Assembly: GCA_964473525.1 (NCBI GenBank)
Contig: CAYYPK010000003.1
Span: 62,001-126,000, forward strand
DNA length: 64,000 bases
Direction of reading: 5' to 3'
From: GCA-2687025 sp964473525
GTDB lineage: Bacteria; Poribacteria; WGA-4E; GCA-2687025
Below, one piece after another: positions 43,630 to 53,141 of the stretch. The notes below the pieces were generated by a model. The model was not told the origin of the DNA and did not search any database. It saw nothing but the letters and a program-made list of their open reading frames with translations. Within the stretch, counting starts at the first letter, position 1. Every line of letters begins with the position of its first letter. A program made the translations under genes and the position numbers.

Positions 43630-43923
43630 ATGGGCAACACAGACCCGTACGTTCTTCTCAAGCCAGAGGAAAACAGGCTATATGCCGACGCGCTCGCAGC
43701 CGAGCGAGAGCAGGAGGCCGTTGTGCGGCGGCGGGAGGCGGAGTACCGCCAAGCTCGCCTGCTGCTAACAGCGATCGGCCGTGAGCGCGCGCGCATCTGG
43801 ACCCACCTGTGTGCGACACACGGTCTCGATCTGGAGACCACGTACACTATGGACGAAGCCGGCCGGATCAGCCCTGTCGAAGAGTCTGCGGAGTCGTGCG
43901 GCGAGGTCGACCCGGCAGACTAG
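43630..43923 (+). CDS. Small coiled-coil protein
   Basis: A 97-residue protein, mostly one long helix with heptad character (ENRLYADALAAEREQEAVVR, then EAEYRQARLLLTAIGRER) and a short acidic tail. No signal peptide or family is seen. It has a good promoter and AGGAG site and is the first gene before the subtilisin/tail-fibre cluster. Small helical proteins like this occur among phage structural or chaperone genes, but that is only context. Confidence 0.6.
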   Translation: MGNTDPYVLLKPEENRLYADALAAEREQEAVVRRREAEYRQARLLLTAIGRERARIWTHLCATHGLDLETTYTMDEAGRISPVEESAESCGEVDPAD

Positions 43924-44049
43924 GTCACGCGGGCTGTCGGCGCCATCTGCGTGGGGCGCGTTCTATCCCAGCAGAGACGGGTACAGATGCACGCCGCTGG
44001 ACGACTCATAAGTCACGCGCCGTCGGTAGCGTGAGACTGGAGACGCGAC

Positions 44050-44751
44050 ATGGGTGGTCCGCTAGTGTCGACGATGGCTGTCCTGTCCGTGCTGTGCGGG
44101 TGCGCTCTCACCGGTGAAGGAGGGCCGATGGCGGCTCTAGATCACGATAAAGTCGATCCGTCGCTTAGGGAGTGGTTCCTGGAACACCCGGACGAGCGCG
44201 TGTTCGTCGGGGTGTTGTTGCGACTGGATGAGGAGCCTCCGCCTGCGCCGGGGCTGCTACAGTCAGAGATAGACGCGATTGACCTCCACAACCAGGAATC
44301 AGCGCTCCGCGGACGCGCCAAGAAGGGCCTGGCGATAGACCCAGCGGAACTCGGCCGTGTTCAGGGGAGGCGCCAGGACTTGCTCGCCCTGGCCGCGGAG
44401 GAGAAGAAGCAGGCCAGGGAGGAGTACCGCCGACGGCGCCTTGAGGTGTATCAGCGGCTCCACGAGGCCGTGCTGCCGCTCCTTCGGGAGATCGAAGGGC
44501 TGGAAATCTACGAGTGGGATCTCCGACAGCCGCGCCGGTCCATTGGGATGACAATCACGCTGGCGCACCTCTCCCAGCTCGTGCGCATTGAGAGCGTGGT
44601 TCGGGTCACGAAGTCGTGCGACCTGCGCACCTCATTGGATGTGAGCCACCGCGCCATACGTGCCGACGTGGCGCACGCGGATGGGATCGTCGGGGACGGC
44701 ATGCTCCACAGACTGTGTGGGGCCGCACGCATGGCGACGCGAGATGTGTAA
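44050..44751 (+). pseudogene. Truncated subtilisin-family lipoprotein, N-terminal domain only (copy A1)
   Basis: A 233-residue product matching the first 220 residues of the gene at 44744 (CGCALTGEGGPMAALDHDKV, DPSLREWFLEHPDERVFVGV, LEIYEWDLRQPRRSIGMTIT), with a lipoprotein-like start (VLSVLCGC). It is cut off at ADGIVGDGM, just before the catalytic aspartate strand, and then reads 15 or so residues of the next copy out of frame. Its stop lies inside the start of copy A2 (spacing between the two starts 694 bases). Either a decayed duplicate or a free-standing propeptide domain, possibly an inhibitor or chaperone of the peptidase; the second is speculative. Confidence 0.7.
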
Positions 44752-46738
44752 CTCACTCCCAATGGCGGTCGGCGTTCTGTTCGCGGTGTGTGGGTGCGCT
44801 CTCACGGGTGGAGGAGGACCGATGGCGGTATTGGATCACGACAAGGTCGACCCAGATCTCAAGGAGTGGTTTCTGGCGCACCCGGACGAACGCGTGTTCG
44901 TGACGGTGCTTCTACGGATGGATGAGAAGCCACCCAGCGTGCCGGGGTTGCTGCAGTCAGAGATCGACTCAATCGACCTGCACAACCAAGAATCCGCCCT
45001 CCGCGGACGCATGCGGAAGGGTCTGCCCGTGGACCCAGAGGAACTTCGGCGCATCGAGCAAAGACACCGGGAGGCCCTCGCCCAGGCTGCAAGGGAGAGG
45101 AAGCAAGCGAAGGACGAATACCGTCGACGCCATGCCGAGGTGCATCAGCGCCTCCACGACGCCGTGGTACCGCTCCTTCGGGAGATTGAGGGGCTGGACA
45201 TCTACGAGTGGGACCTACGGCAGCCGCGCCAGTCGATCGCGATGACAGTCGCGCTGGCGCACCTCCCACACCTCGTCCGCATCGAGCGCGTAGTCCGCAT
45301 CTCGACGGTGGCTGTCCTCAGGACGTCCCTGGATGTTAGCCATCGTGCGATACGTGCCGATACGGCCCACGCAGATGGGATCGACGGGGACAGCGTGTGG
45401 GTGGCCATCCTGGACACGGGCATCCATCGAGCGTTCGGCGCCCAAGAACAGGAGAATCTGCATCCGGACGTGCCGGTCCCACCGGCTGGGTTTCGCGCCA
45501 ACTTCGCGACGGCCGAAACGACGTTCTATGACCTCAGCCCAAGCTCGCACGGCACGGGGGTCGCCAGCGTTGTGGCAAACGACCACAGCACGTACACGGC
45601 TGTCGCGTCCAAGGCCGACCTGATGAATGCCAAGGTGGCCGAGGCAGATGGCGGATCCTCGGTGGTTGCGGTCATTAACGGGGCGACATGGTGCATGGAC
45701 CCCTCGCGCGAAGCAACCGTGCTCAACACCTCGCTCAACGCGGCGGGCCCAGCGACGGGCCAACACGCCACTGAGCGCTTCATGGACTACCTGACGACGT
45801 TCCACAAGACGCCCGTGTGGGTGCAGGCAGCGGGGAACACCGGCGACGCCGCGGGCGCGTCCGACAAGGCCGTCCGTGCGCCGGGCGGGAGCTATAACGC
45901 GATCACGGTCGGGGCGTACAACGACCAGGGGCAGGGAAACTGGGAGGATCGAGGAAACCACACGATCCACGCCAAGAGCTCGGTCGGGCCTGTCGACCCC
46001 GCGGGTAGCCGCAAGAAGCCCGACCTGTCCGCGCCCGGCTATGACATATGGGTCGCTCACACGACTGGCTCGCAGCCTACCGACCACACCTGGCATCGCG
46101 TTGAGGGTACGAGCTTCGCAACTCCGCACGTCTCTGGGGCCGCGGCGCTGCTGCGCAGCGTCCCGTTTCCGGCCCAGACCGGCGGGGAGTTCGACGATGC
46201 GATGTTCGTCTAGGCCATCCTGATCAACTCCACGGAGCCAGCGCCGACACGCGCGCTGGGGCCGCAGCTCAAACTGGGCCAGGTCGAGACGGGAGGATGG
46301 GACCCGGCCTGGGGTTGGGGCAAGCTGGACGCCGCCAACGCCGTGGCTAGCGTGCATGCGGATGTCGTCGCCGGCCGGGTACAGACCAAGACGCTCAGCA
46401 GCGCGGATTCCGACGCTGCGTGGGAGGTCGAGTCTGTCGGTCCTCCCGGCACGCCATCGGAGCAGGTGTCCGTCACCCTCTGCTGGAATCGCGACGTGGC
46501 GCAAGCCGGTGGTGATTACGACGACATCACGCTCGACGCCCTCGATCTGCGTGTTGTCGCCAGCCTCGGCCCGCAAGAGAAGACCATCTTCGCGGACACG
46601 ACCGCGAACAACGTGAAGAAGACGACATTCACCGCGCACGCGGGCATCACGTACAGCGTCATCGTCGCTCCAGTCTCGATCGCCACGACACGCAAGTTCG
46701 CCCTGGTGTCCACCCACGGCATAGCTGCCACCAGCTAG
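44744..46738 (+). pseudogene. S8 subtilisin-family peptidase interrupted by one amber codon (copy A2)
   Basis: A 664-codon reading frame with a single in-frame TAG at 46211-46213, where the intact paralog at 49498 has Lys (AMFV-stop-AILIN against GMFVKAIIIN). Both sides align in the same frame, so this looks like one point change (AAG to TAG). D224 (VAILDTGIHRAFG), H269 (SSHGTGVASV) and S457 (GTSFATPHVSG) all precede the stop, so a 489-residue product would keep the triad and lose the end of the catalytic fold and the C-terminal sandwich. It has a lipoprotein-like start (LFAVCGCALTG) and an N-terminal helical prodomain. Active shortened enzyme, read-through, or recent pseudogene are all possible. 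Confidence 0.85.
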
Positions 46739-46773
46739 CCCACGGACCTACTCGCCGAGAGGAACAGAACCGT

Positions 46774-47808
46774 ATGCCGTTCTACCCGATAGAGGTGCAT
46801 AGCTTTGCCGACAACGTCGATACCGGCGACCCCGGCACGGCGACGCTCATCAACGCGACGTACATGACCGAGCGTGACGAGGAGATCGAAGCCATAGAGA
46901 ACGTGCTCGGCGAGGATCTCGCACCAGTCCCAGGTAGCGGGAAGCCGCTGTCGGCCCGGGTCCGCGTGGTCAGTGGCGACGTGCTGAACGTCGGCGTCAT
47001 CGACGAGCCCAGCGTCAGCTCCGCGGGCGAGCAGCTGCGCATCGGCCCAGAGGAGTGCGGGCACTCGCGGCTGACGCTCGCCAAGAACTCCGACGCGGGA
47101 CCCATGCGCGTCCAGTGCTACTCCATGTCGCAGTCCGCCGTCGATGGCGTGCAGAACTTGGTGCTACAGCCCGAGGGCGGCAGCGTCATCATCCGTGGAG
47201 GAACCAACACGATCGCGCCCCTCATGATGCAGGAGACTACGTCTGCGGGCGCATCGTTCGAGAACACCGGGAACGGCGCGGTTACGATCAACCTCGACGC
47301 GGCCCGGGCCAACCCCAACAATGCGCTCGGCCGGATACGCGGCCGCTGGGCCAACAACCACGTCGCCGAGATTGCCTTCCGTGGGGGAGACGACAGCGGC
47401 GCCAAGGACGCGGGCGAGATCACGTTCTCTACGTCGAACGGCAACTCGAACCCGGTGGAGCGTGTGCGCATCGCTCAGGAAGGCGGAATCTTCATGTCGG
47501 CGGGCAGCCACCCGGACGACATCGACAGATCGAACTCCGCCGCCATCTACTGCCGCGACAAGGACGGATACGCGGAGGTATGGGTAATCGACGAGCAGAA
47601 GAACTACACGCAGATATCGCCGCACGACGCGGTCACGGGCGAGTGGGTCTTCAGGTCAGGCAACCTCAACACGGGCCGCACCGTGGACGTGAAAATGGAG
47701 AAGCTGGTGAGGACCGTCGAGGGGCTCACGGGTCGCACCTTCCTAGTGGAAGGCCACGTCGACGACGAAGACTACGACGATCGCCGGCCGACACCAGACA
47801 CGCCATAG
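46774..47808 (+). CDS. Phage tail-fibre-like structural protein (paralog T1)
   Basis: A 344-residue protein with no signal peptide. The N-terminus (FYPIEVHSFADNV, then TATLINATYMTERDEEIEAI and ENVLGEDL) matches the phage tail-protein start in which a short linker is followed by E-I-x-A-I-E-x-x-L-G. The middle is repetitive and strand-rich, with GRIRGRWANNHVAEIAFRGG and VERVRIAQEGGIFMSAG of the fibre kind. The end (YTQISPHDAVTGEWVFRSGN) is shared with the paralog at 51493. No capsid, terminase or portal gene is near. It follows the subtilisin gene by 36 bases, and the same pairing is repeated at 49498-52524. Confidence 0.7.
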   Translation: MPFYPIEVHSFADNVDTGDPGTATLINATYMTERDEEIEAIENVLGEDLAPVPGSGKPLSARVRVVSGDVLNVGVIDEPSVSSAGEQLRIGPEECGHSRLTLAKNSDAGPMRVQCYSMSQSAVDGVQNLVLQPEGGSVIIRGGTNTIAPLMMQETTSAGASFENTGNGAVTINLDAARANPNNALGRIRGRWANNHVAEIAFRGGDDSGAKDAGEITFSTSNGNSNPVERVRIAQEGGIFMSAGSHPDDIDRSNSAAIYCRDKDGYAEVWVIDEQKNYTQISPHDAVTGEWVFRSGNLNTGRTVDVKMEKLVRTVEGLTGRTFLVEGHVDDEDYDDRRPTPDTP

Positions 47809-47837
47809 CATGGCCGGGAGTTGCTGAGGAGCGGGCC

Positions 47838-48698
47838 ATGGACCGCATCCGATGCTCGGTATGCATAGTCATCGCCTGCGCCGCCACTAGCGGCTGTGGG
47901 CTCATCCTGGGAGGCAACGACATGGCGTGGCTGGACAGCCTGAAAATCGAGCCCGAGCTCAGGAAATGGCTTCTGGCGAATCCGGGTGAACGAGTGGACA
48001 TCGTCGTGAGGTTCCGGCTGTCCGAAGCCGTGGGCCGCGCGCAGGAGCCGTCTGAGGAGGAGCAGCGGGAGTACCGGGCCGCGGCCGCCGAATACGCCCA
48101 GAAGCTTCGGGCCCAGCGCCGCGGCGAGCGTGTCGACCAGGCGGAACTCGAGCTGGAGCTACGCAGACTGGTGCGCCTTGAGGAAGCCGTCAAGGAGAGA
48201 AGGCTCGCGTTGCGCACAGAGTGGTACGCGCGTCAGATGGACCTGTTTCGGGAAGCTCGCGTGGCGGGTCTGCGCCGGTTGCGGACGATACCGGACCTGG
48301 AGTTCGTTGGTCGGGTCATCGAGTGGTCCCCCGCGGCGACTCTCCGCGTCACCGCTGAGCAGATCGCCGCGCTGGTGGAGTATGACGAAGTCGCGCGGAT
48401 CACGAAGGAGATCTACTATACCGGCGCATTGGAGATCAGTCACCGGGTAGTTGGCGCACACACTGTGCGCGCCGCTGGGAACGAGGGCGTGGGCCAGCGG
48501 ATCGTGATATTCGACACTGGTACACACAAGGGCACGCTGCTACAGAACCTACAGCACCCCGCGGTACAAGGTATCGGGGCCGGGCTGCACCGCAACTTCA
48601 CGACCAGAGGCGGGCAACCGACGAGCATTCCGGACTGCGCGGCTCGGGAACTGCGGAGGAGCGGAACATGGACCGCATCCGATGCGCGATCTACGTGA
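47838..48698 (+). pseudogene. Truncated subtilisin-family lipoprotein, N-terminal part only (copy B1)
   Basis: A 286-residue frame whose first 250 residues match the peptidase at 49498 closely (LRKWLLANPGERVDIVVRF, LRVTAEQIAALVEYDEVAR, RIVIFDTGTHKGTLLQNLQH), including the catalytic Asp, but it stops before the His, Asn and Ser. The signal is MDRIRCSVCIVIACAATSGC. The last 30 residues (GQPTSIPDCAARELRRSGTW) are read from the junction and from the next copy in another frame. The true start is 47838 with GAGGAG upstream, although the frame is open from 47055 through the tail gene. Its stop overlaps the start of B2 by 31 bases. Confidence 0.75.
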
Positions 48699-49528
48699 TC
48701 ATCGCCTGCGCCGCCACTAGCGGCTGTGGGCTCATCCTGGGAGGCAACGACATGGCGTGGCTGGACAGCCCGAAAATCGACCCTGAGCTCAGAGAGTGGA
48801 TTCTGGAGAATCCTGACGGGCGGGTCGAGATCATGGCATGGTTCACACTGCCAGAGCCCATTGGCAAGCGGCAAGAGCTCACTCGGGAGGAGAAGGAAGA
48901 CTACCGCGTGGCGCACGAAGCCTACATCCGCAAGCTCAGCGCCCGCCACCAGGGCGCGGACGTCAGTCAGGATGAGCTCGCCGCAGACCTAGAGCACGTC
49001 GCGAGGCTTGCCCAGCCACTGAAGGAGAAGCGGGAAGCGTTCCAACGGGTATGGTACGCGCGGAGGACAGACGTGATCCGTCGAGCGCGGGAAGCAGGGA
49101 TGCGGCGGCTTCGCGGGATACCAGAGTTAGAGTACCTCGGGCCGCCAGGCGAGTTGGGTCACCACATTGGTCTGAATGTGACTGTGCGCCAGATCGCACG
49201 ACTCGTCGCGCTTGACGAGATAGGGCGGATACACAGAAACGTCCACCACACTGGGGCATTGGGCGTAAGCCACCGGGCGGCTGCGGCCGACGTGGTCCAC
49301 AACATGGGGATTCAGGGCGTTGGGCAGCGGATAGCCAGCCTCGACACGGGGATACACAGGGGCACGCTCCTCCAAGGGCTGCAGCACCCGGCCATCCACG
49401 GCATCGGCGCCGGGTTGCACGGCAACTTCACAACCAAGCGCGGGCAACCGACGAGCATTCCGGACTGCGCGGCTCGGGAACTGCGGAGGAGCGTGACATG
49501 GACCGCATCCGATGCGCGGCGTGCATAG
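48668..49528 (+). pseudogene. Truncated subtilisin-family lipoprotein, N-terminal part only (copy B2)
   Basis: A 286-residue frame, the same length as B1 to the residue. The signal peptide (IIACAATSGCGLILGGND) and the end (GQPTSIPDCAARELRRS) are nearly the same as B1, but the helical middle differs widely (ELTREEKEDYRVAHEAYIRK, LVALDEIGRIHRNVHHTGAL). It reaches the Asp strand (RIASLDTGIHRGTLLQGLQH) and then ends, with no His or Ser. The start lies inside B1, and its own end overlaps B3 by 31 bases. It could be a silent cassette, an immunity-like prodomain or debris of unequal crossing-over. Confidence 0.75.
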
Positions 49529-51465
49529 TCATCGCCTGCGCCGCCACTAGCGGCTGCGGGCTCATTCTGGGAGGGAACGACATGGCGTGGCTGCATAGTC
49601 CGAAGATCGAGCCCGAGCTCCGAGAGTGGCTTCTGGCGCACCCCGGTGAACGAGTGGACATCGTCGTGAGCTTCCGCCTGTCCGAACCCGTGGGCCGCGC
49701 CCAGGAGCCATCTGAAGAGGAGCAGCGGGAATACCGGGCCGCGGCCGCCGAGTACGCCGACAAGCTGCGCGCCCAGCGTCGTGGCGAGCGCGTGAACCAG
49801 GCGGAACTCGAGTCGGATCTACGCACACTGGTGCGCCTTGAGGAAGCCGTCGACGAGAGGAGGCTCGCGTTGCGCACGGAGTGGTATACGCGTCGACAGG
49901 CCATATTTCGGAAGGCTCGCATCGCGGGTATGCGCCGGTTGCGGACGATACCAGACCTGGAGTACGTCGGCCCGGCCACCGAGCTGGTACCGTTAGCGAC
50001 TCTCCGCGTCACCGCTGAGCAGATCGCCGCGCTGGTCGATCATCGCGACATCGTGGGGATCAGCAAGGTTGTTTACTACACCGGCGCCCTGGATGTCAGT
50101 CACCGGGCTGTCGGCGCAAACACTGTACACGCAGCAGGGAACGAGGGCGTGGGGCAGCGGATCGTGATATTCGACTCCGGCATACACAACGGCACGCTGC
50201 TACAGAACCTTCAGCATCCCGCGATACAAGGTATCGGGGCCGGCCTGCACGGCAACTACACGCAGGAGCCCAATGAATTCGATCAGCATCCCACAATGCA
50301 CGGCACTGGGGTCGCCGGGGTAGCCGCGAGCCGCGACCCCGGGGGCGGGGCATCCCCGCGGACCGGCGTGGCCCCAGCGGCTACCCTCGTGAACGCCAAG
50401 GTGCTCGATGGAAACCTGCAGGGCGGCGGACCCGCGCTCGTGGCAGCGGCAGAATGGGCGCTCGACCCGACGCTGAGTGCGGACGTCTTCAACACCTCGT
50501 TCGCCAGCCCTGGAACGGAGGGCACGGGCATGGTCGGCAACGAGTTGTACATCGACATGTTCATCACAGGTGCCCCCCACATTGTGTGGGCCCAGGCGGC
50601 GGGGAACACCGGTCTTGATCCCGACCCGGAGGATCGAACAGTCCGCGTCGCTGGCGGCGCATGGAACGTTATCACGACAAGCGCGTTCGACGACAACAAC
50701 GCCCTTGATGAGAGCCAGCACGCTTGGTTGCCGCAAAGCTCATCCGGCCCCGTGGCGGGCCGCAAGAAGCCGGATGTCTGCGCGCCCGGGACCCGCGTTC
50801 TTGCGCCGTACACCGCGGGCCCCAACGACCACCAGTATCTGGAGCGGACCGGCACCAGCTTCGCCACTCCGCACGTTGCGGGCGTCGCGGCCCTCGTGCG
50901 CGCCACGCCGTTCCCGCCCTTTGGGATGCAGAACGTAGACGAAGGCATGTTTGTCAAGGCGATCATCATCAACGCCGCCACTCCTCCTCCGACGCGCGCG
51001 TTGGGTGCCGGCGCGAAACTCGGTCACGTCGCCCCGGGGAACTGGGACGGCCAGTGGGGCTGGGGCAAGCTGAACGCTCAGCGAGCGGTCGACATGGCGG
51101 CCAACGCCTGGACGCGCGTCCACCAGGGCGCGCTCCAGCAGACGAGCGCACCGTACAAGCGCACGGTCCAGCCGGGCCCAGGCGTTGACGCGGTGTCCGT
51201 AACGCTCTGCTATGACCGCGAGGTGAACCTGCCACCGACAAACGTCTTTGAGGTGATCGCCGACAGGCTCGACCTCAAAGTCTTCCGTTCACAAGGAGGG
51301 ACGCGCACGCTGGTGCACACCGACAACTCCGCAGACAACGTCAAGAAAGTGACGTTCTCTGTACACGCGGGCCACACCTACGAAGTCGAGGTACAGCCCG
51401 CGCCAGGCCTCGTGACCGACACGCGCAAATTCGCCCTCGTCTCAACCGAAGCCATGACCCCTTAA
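49498..51465 (+). CDS. Intact S8 subtilisin-family lipoprotein peptidase (copy B3)
   Basis: A 655-residue peptidase. MDRIRCAACIVIACAATSGC is a lipoprotein-type signal (the -3 residue Thr is unusual), residues about 30-210 are a charged helical prodomain (REYRAAAAEYADKLRAQRRG, LRVTAEQIAALVDHRDIVGI), and the catalytic domain has D226 (VIFDSGIHNG), H268 (HPTMHGTGVAGV), N370 (AAGNTG) and S454 (GTSFATPHVAG). The C-terminal 140 residues form a strand-rich P-domain-like part ending DTRKFALVSTEAMTP, shared with A2. It is the expressed-looking, complete member of a five-copy family and precedes a tail-fibre-like gene by 27 bases. Substrate unknown. Confidence 0.9.
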   Translation: MDRIRCAACIVIACAATSGCGLILGGNDMAWLHSPKIEPELREWLLAHPGERVDIVVSFRLSEPVGRAQEPSEEEQREYRAAAAEYADKLRAQRRGERVNQAELESDLRTLVRLEEAVDERRLALRTEWYTRRQAIFRKARIAGMRRLRTIPDLEYVGPATELVPLATLRVTAEQIAALVDHRDIVGISKVVYYTGALDVSHRAVGANTVHAAGNEGVGQRIVIFDSGIHNGTLLQNLQHPAIQGIGAGLHGNYTQEPNEFDQHPTMHGTGVAGVAASRDPGGGASPRTGVAPAATLVNAKVLDGNLQGGGPALVAAAEWALDPTLSADVFNTSFASPGTEGTGMVGNELYIDMFITGAPHIVWAQAAGNTGLDPDPEDRTVRVAGGAWNVITTSAFDDNNALDESQHAWLPQSSSGPVAGRKKPDVCAPGTRVLAPYTAGPNDHQYLERTGTSFATPHVAGVAALVRATPFPPFGMQNVDEGMFVKAIIINAATPPPTRALGAGAKLGHVAPGNWDGQWGWGKLNAQRAVDMAANAWTRVHQGALQQTSAPYKRTVQPGPGVDAVSVTLCYDREVNLPPTNVFEVIADRLDLKVFRSQGGTRTLVHTDNSADNVKKVTFSVHAGHTYEVEVQPAPGLVTDTRKFALVSTEAMTP

Positions 51466-51492
51466 TACCACAACACGCGGGAGGCGCTGCAA

Positions 51493-52524
51493 ATGCCATC
51501 CTTTCCAACGCTAATACACAGCTTCGACGACAACCACGACGTAGGGCACCCCTCGGGCGGTACCACGCTCGACAAGGCGTACATGAACGAGCGCGACTGG
51601 GAGATCGAGGCGATTGAGGCTGTCCTCGGCGCCGACCTGACGCTCGTTCCCGGGGCGGGCCGGGCGCTGTCGCATCGTGTGCGCGTGCGAACTGACGACG
51701 TGCTGGACATGGGCGTGATCGAGCCCAACGAGATCGCGGGTACCGAAGGCTCGGCGGGCGAACAGCTGCGCATCGGGCCGGCGGAATGCGGGCACACGTG
51801 GCTCGCCTTAGAGAAGGACACGTCCGACGGGCCCGTGCGCATCCAGTGCTATGAGACATCCGATCCCAGCGGCGGCGCGGTCGCGCAAGACCTCGTGCTG
51901 CAGCCGGAGGGCAGCTACGTCACCATGGGCACGGCGACGGCCACGATCAAGCCGCTCATGCAACTCCGTGCGACCGACGCGGGTATGTCGCTGGAGAACA
52001 CGGGCAACCAGGGGGCCAATCTGGACCTCGACGCAAACCGATCTTCGCCGGGCCAGTTCCTTGGTAGAATAGGCGGCCTGTGGAACAACGCGGACGTGGC
52101 CGAGATAGGACTGCACGCTGGGATTGACCCGGCGGAGGACGGCTCGAAGGACGACGGCGAGATAGCCTTCTACACGTCAGACGACAGCAACAACATGGAG
52201 GAGCGGGTGCGCATCGCGCAGGAGGGCGGGATATTCATGAAGGCCTACCAGCATCCCACGATCCGTCCCGGGAAAGCTGCCGTCTACGCGCGCAACACCG
52301 CGGGTAGCGCCGAGGTGTGGGTGGTGGACGACGACGTGAACTCCAACGCGACCCAGATTTCTCCTCACGACCCGGAAACCGGCGAGTGGATATACCGATC
52401 CGAGAGCCTGAGAACCGGGAAGACCGTCCGAGTGAAAATGGAGGAGTTCGTGCGCGCGGTCGAAGAACTCAGCGGCGAGACGCTCATGGTCCACGGTACC
52501 CTCGATGACGAGGAACGGGAGTGA
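51493..52524 (+). CDS. Phage tail-fibre-like structural protein (paralog T2)
   Basis: A 343-residue paralog of T1 over its whole length. Landmarks are FPTLIHSFDDNHDVGHPSGG, YMNERDWEIEAIEAVLGADL, SAGEQLRIGPAECGHTWLAL, VERVRIAQEGGIFM-type ERVRIAQEGGIFMKAYQHP, VWVVDDDVNSNATQISPHDP and TGEWIYRSESLRTGKTVRVK. The last segment is helical (VRAVEELSGETLMVHG). It is probably trimeric and fibrous, by analogy with phage tail proteins. The stop overlaps the glycosyltransferase start as GTGA, so these two are coupled. There is no signal peptide. Confidence 0.72.
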   Translation: MPSFPTLIHSFDDNHDVGHPSGGTTLDKAYMNERDWEIEAIEAVLGADLTLVPGAGRALSHRVRVRTDDVLDMGVIEPNEIAGTEGSAGEQLRIGPAECGHTWLALEKDTSDGPVRIQCYETSDPSGGAVAQDLVLQPEGSYVTMGTATATIKPLMQLRATDAGMSLENTGNQGANLDLDANRSSPGQFLGRIGGLWNNADVAEIGLHAGIDPAEDGSKDDGEIAFYTSDDSNNMEERVRIAQEGGIFMKAYQHPTIRPGKAAVYARNTAGSAEVWVVDDDVNSNATQISPHDPETGEWIYRSESLRTGKTVRVKMEEFVRAVEELSGETLMVHGTLDDEERE

Positions 52525-53087
52525 GCGTAGCCAACGCTGCGAGCGCGCCCGAGCTCATCGACATCGTCATGCCGCTACGGGAAGGCCGTGACATCGCAGA
52601 GGACGTGTTGCGCGGCGTCGCCGGTCAGGACCGGCCCATACGCCTGTGGATAGGCGCGCAGCCGACCGACGGCACCGCGGACGCCCGCAACGCGGTCAAG
52701 GCCTACGGCCGCACGCCCTACGTGCTCATGCTCGACGCGGACATCGTGCTCCTCGATGGCGTCCTGGGTAGGATGTCGGATTTCCTGGATCAGCACCCGG
52801 CGTATGGAGCCATCGGTCTATGCCGGCACACCGCGCGCCGGTTCTTCCGCCGAGACGAATGGCTGAAGGCCCACCATGTGGACATGTCCTGCGTGCTGTT
52901 CCGGCGTGACGTGCTGAGCAGCATCACGTTCGCTGACAAGTACAACGCGAGCCGGGTCGGCCGCGAGAAGCTCGCTGGCGGGTGCGAATGCGCTAACGCC
53001 TGCTACGACATCCGGCGCATGGGCCTCCAGATCGGGTTCCTACCAGAAGTCTACGTGCGCCATGTTCCACATCCGCCGCGCAACTGA
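52521..53087 (+). CDS. Small GT2-type glycosyltransferase (paralog G1)
   Basis: A 188-residue protein with GT-A features: LIDIVMPLREGRDIAEDVLRG, ARNAVKAYGRTPYVLMLDAD with the DxD-like MLDAD, and a C-terminal part VDMSCVLFRRDVL and GCECANACYDIRRMGLQIGF. The cysteines CECANAC may bind metal. The protein is shorter than most GT2 enzymes and lacks membrane segments. It starts at GTG 52521 overlapping the stop of the tail-fibre gene. It could glycosylate that protein; this is inferred from coupling. A second copy is at 54431-54979. Confidence 0.7.
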   Translation: MSVANAASAPELIDIVMPLREGRDIAEDVLRGVAGQDRPIRLWIGAQPTDGTADARNAVKAYGRTPYVLMLDADIVLLDGVLGRMSDFLDQHPAYGAIGLCRHTARRFFRRDEWLKAHHVDMSCVLFRRDVLSSITFADKYNASRVGREKLAGGCECANACYDIRRMGLQIGFLPEVYVRHVPHPPRN

Positions 53088-53141
53088 CGCGATGCGAGGC
53101 TTCGCGCGGCGCCGAGTGGAACCCCTACGTCCAACGGCGCG

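Larger units (their letters stand above)
47838..50255 (+). repeat. 830-bp tandem array of subtilisin N-terminal units
   Basis: Starts at 47838, 48668 and 49498 are exactly 830 bases apart, and a junction of about 80 bases (48611-48693 against 49441-49523, including CGGACTGCGCGGCTCGGGAA) is nearly identical between units. Because 830 is not a multiple of three, each unit is in a new frame. The two outer units are alike in protein; the middle unit is diverged inside but matches at both ends, a mosaic that suggests recombination at the shared ends. Confidence 0.8.

Noticed and set aside
46211..46213. Recoded TAG in this organism
   Set aside because: TAG ends many other genes here at sensible places, for example 7587-7589 and 10414-10416, so a genome-wide recoding is not supported.
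47055..47837. Long upstream extension of truncated subtilisin copy B1
   Set aside because: The extension reads through the tail-fibre gene in another frame. The signal peptide and GAGGAG site place the start at 47838.
47838..50255. CRISPR-like or satellite repeat
   Set aside because: Units are 830 bases long, protein coding and only three in number.
44050..52524. Prophage
   Set aside because: Apart from two fibre-like proteins there is no integrase, terminase, capsid, portal, holin or attachment repeat.
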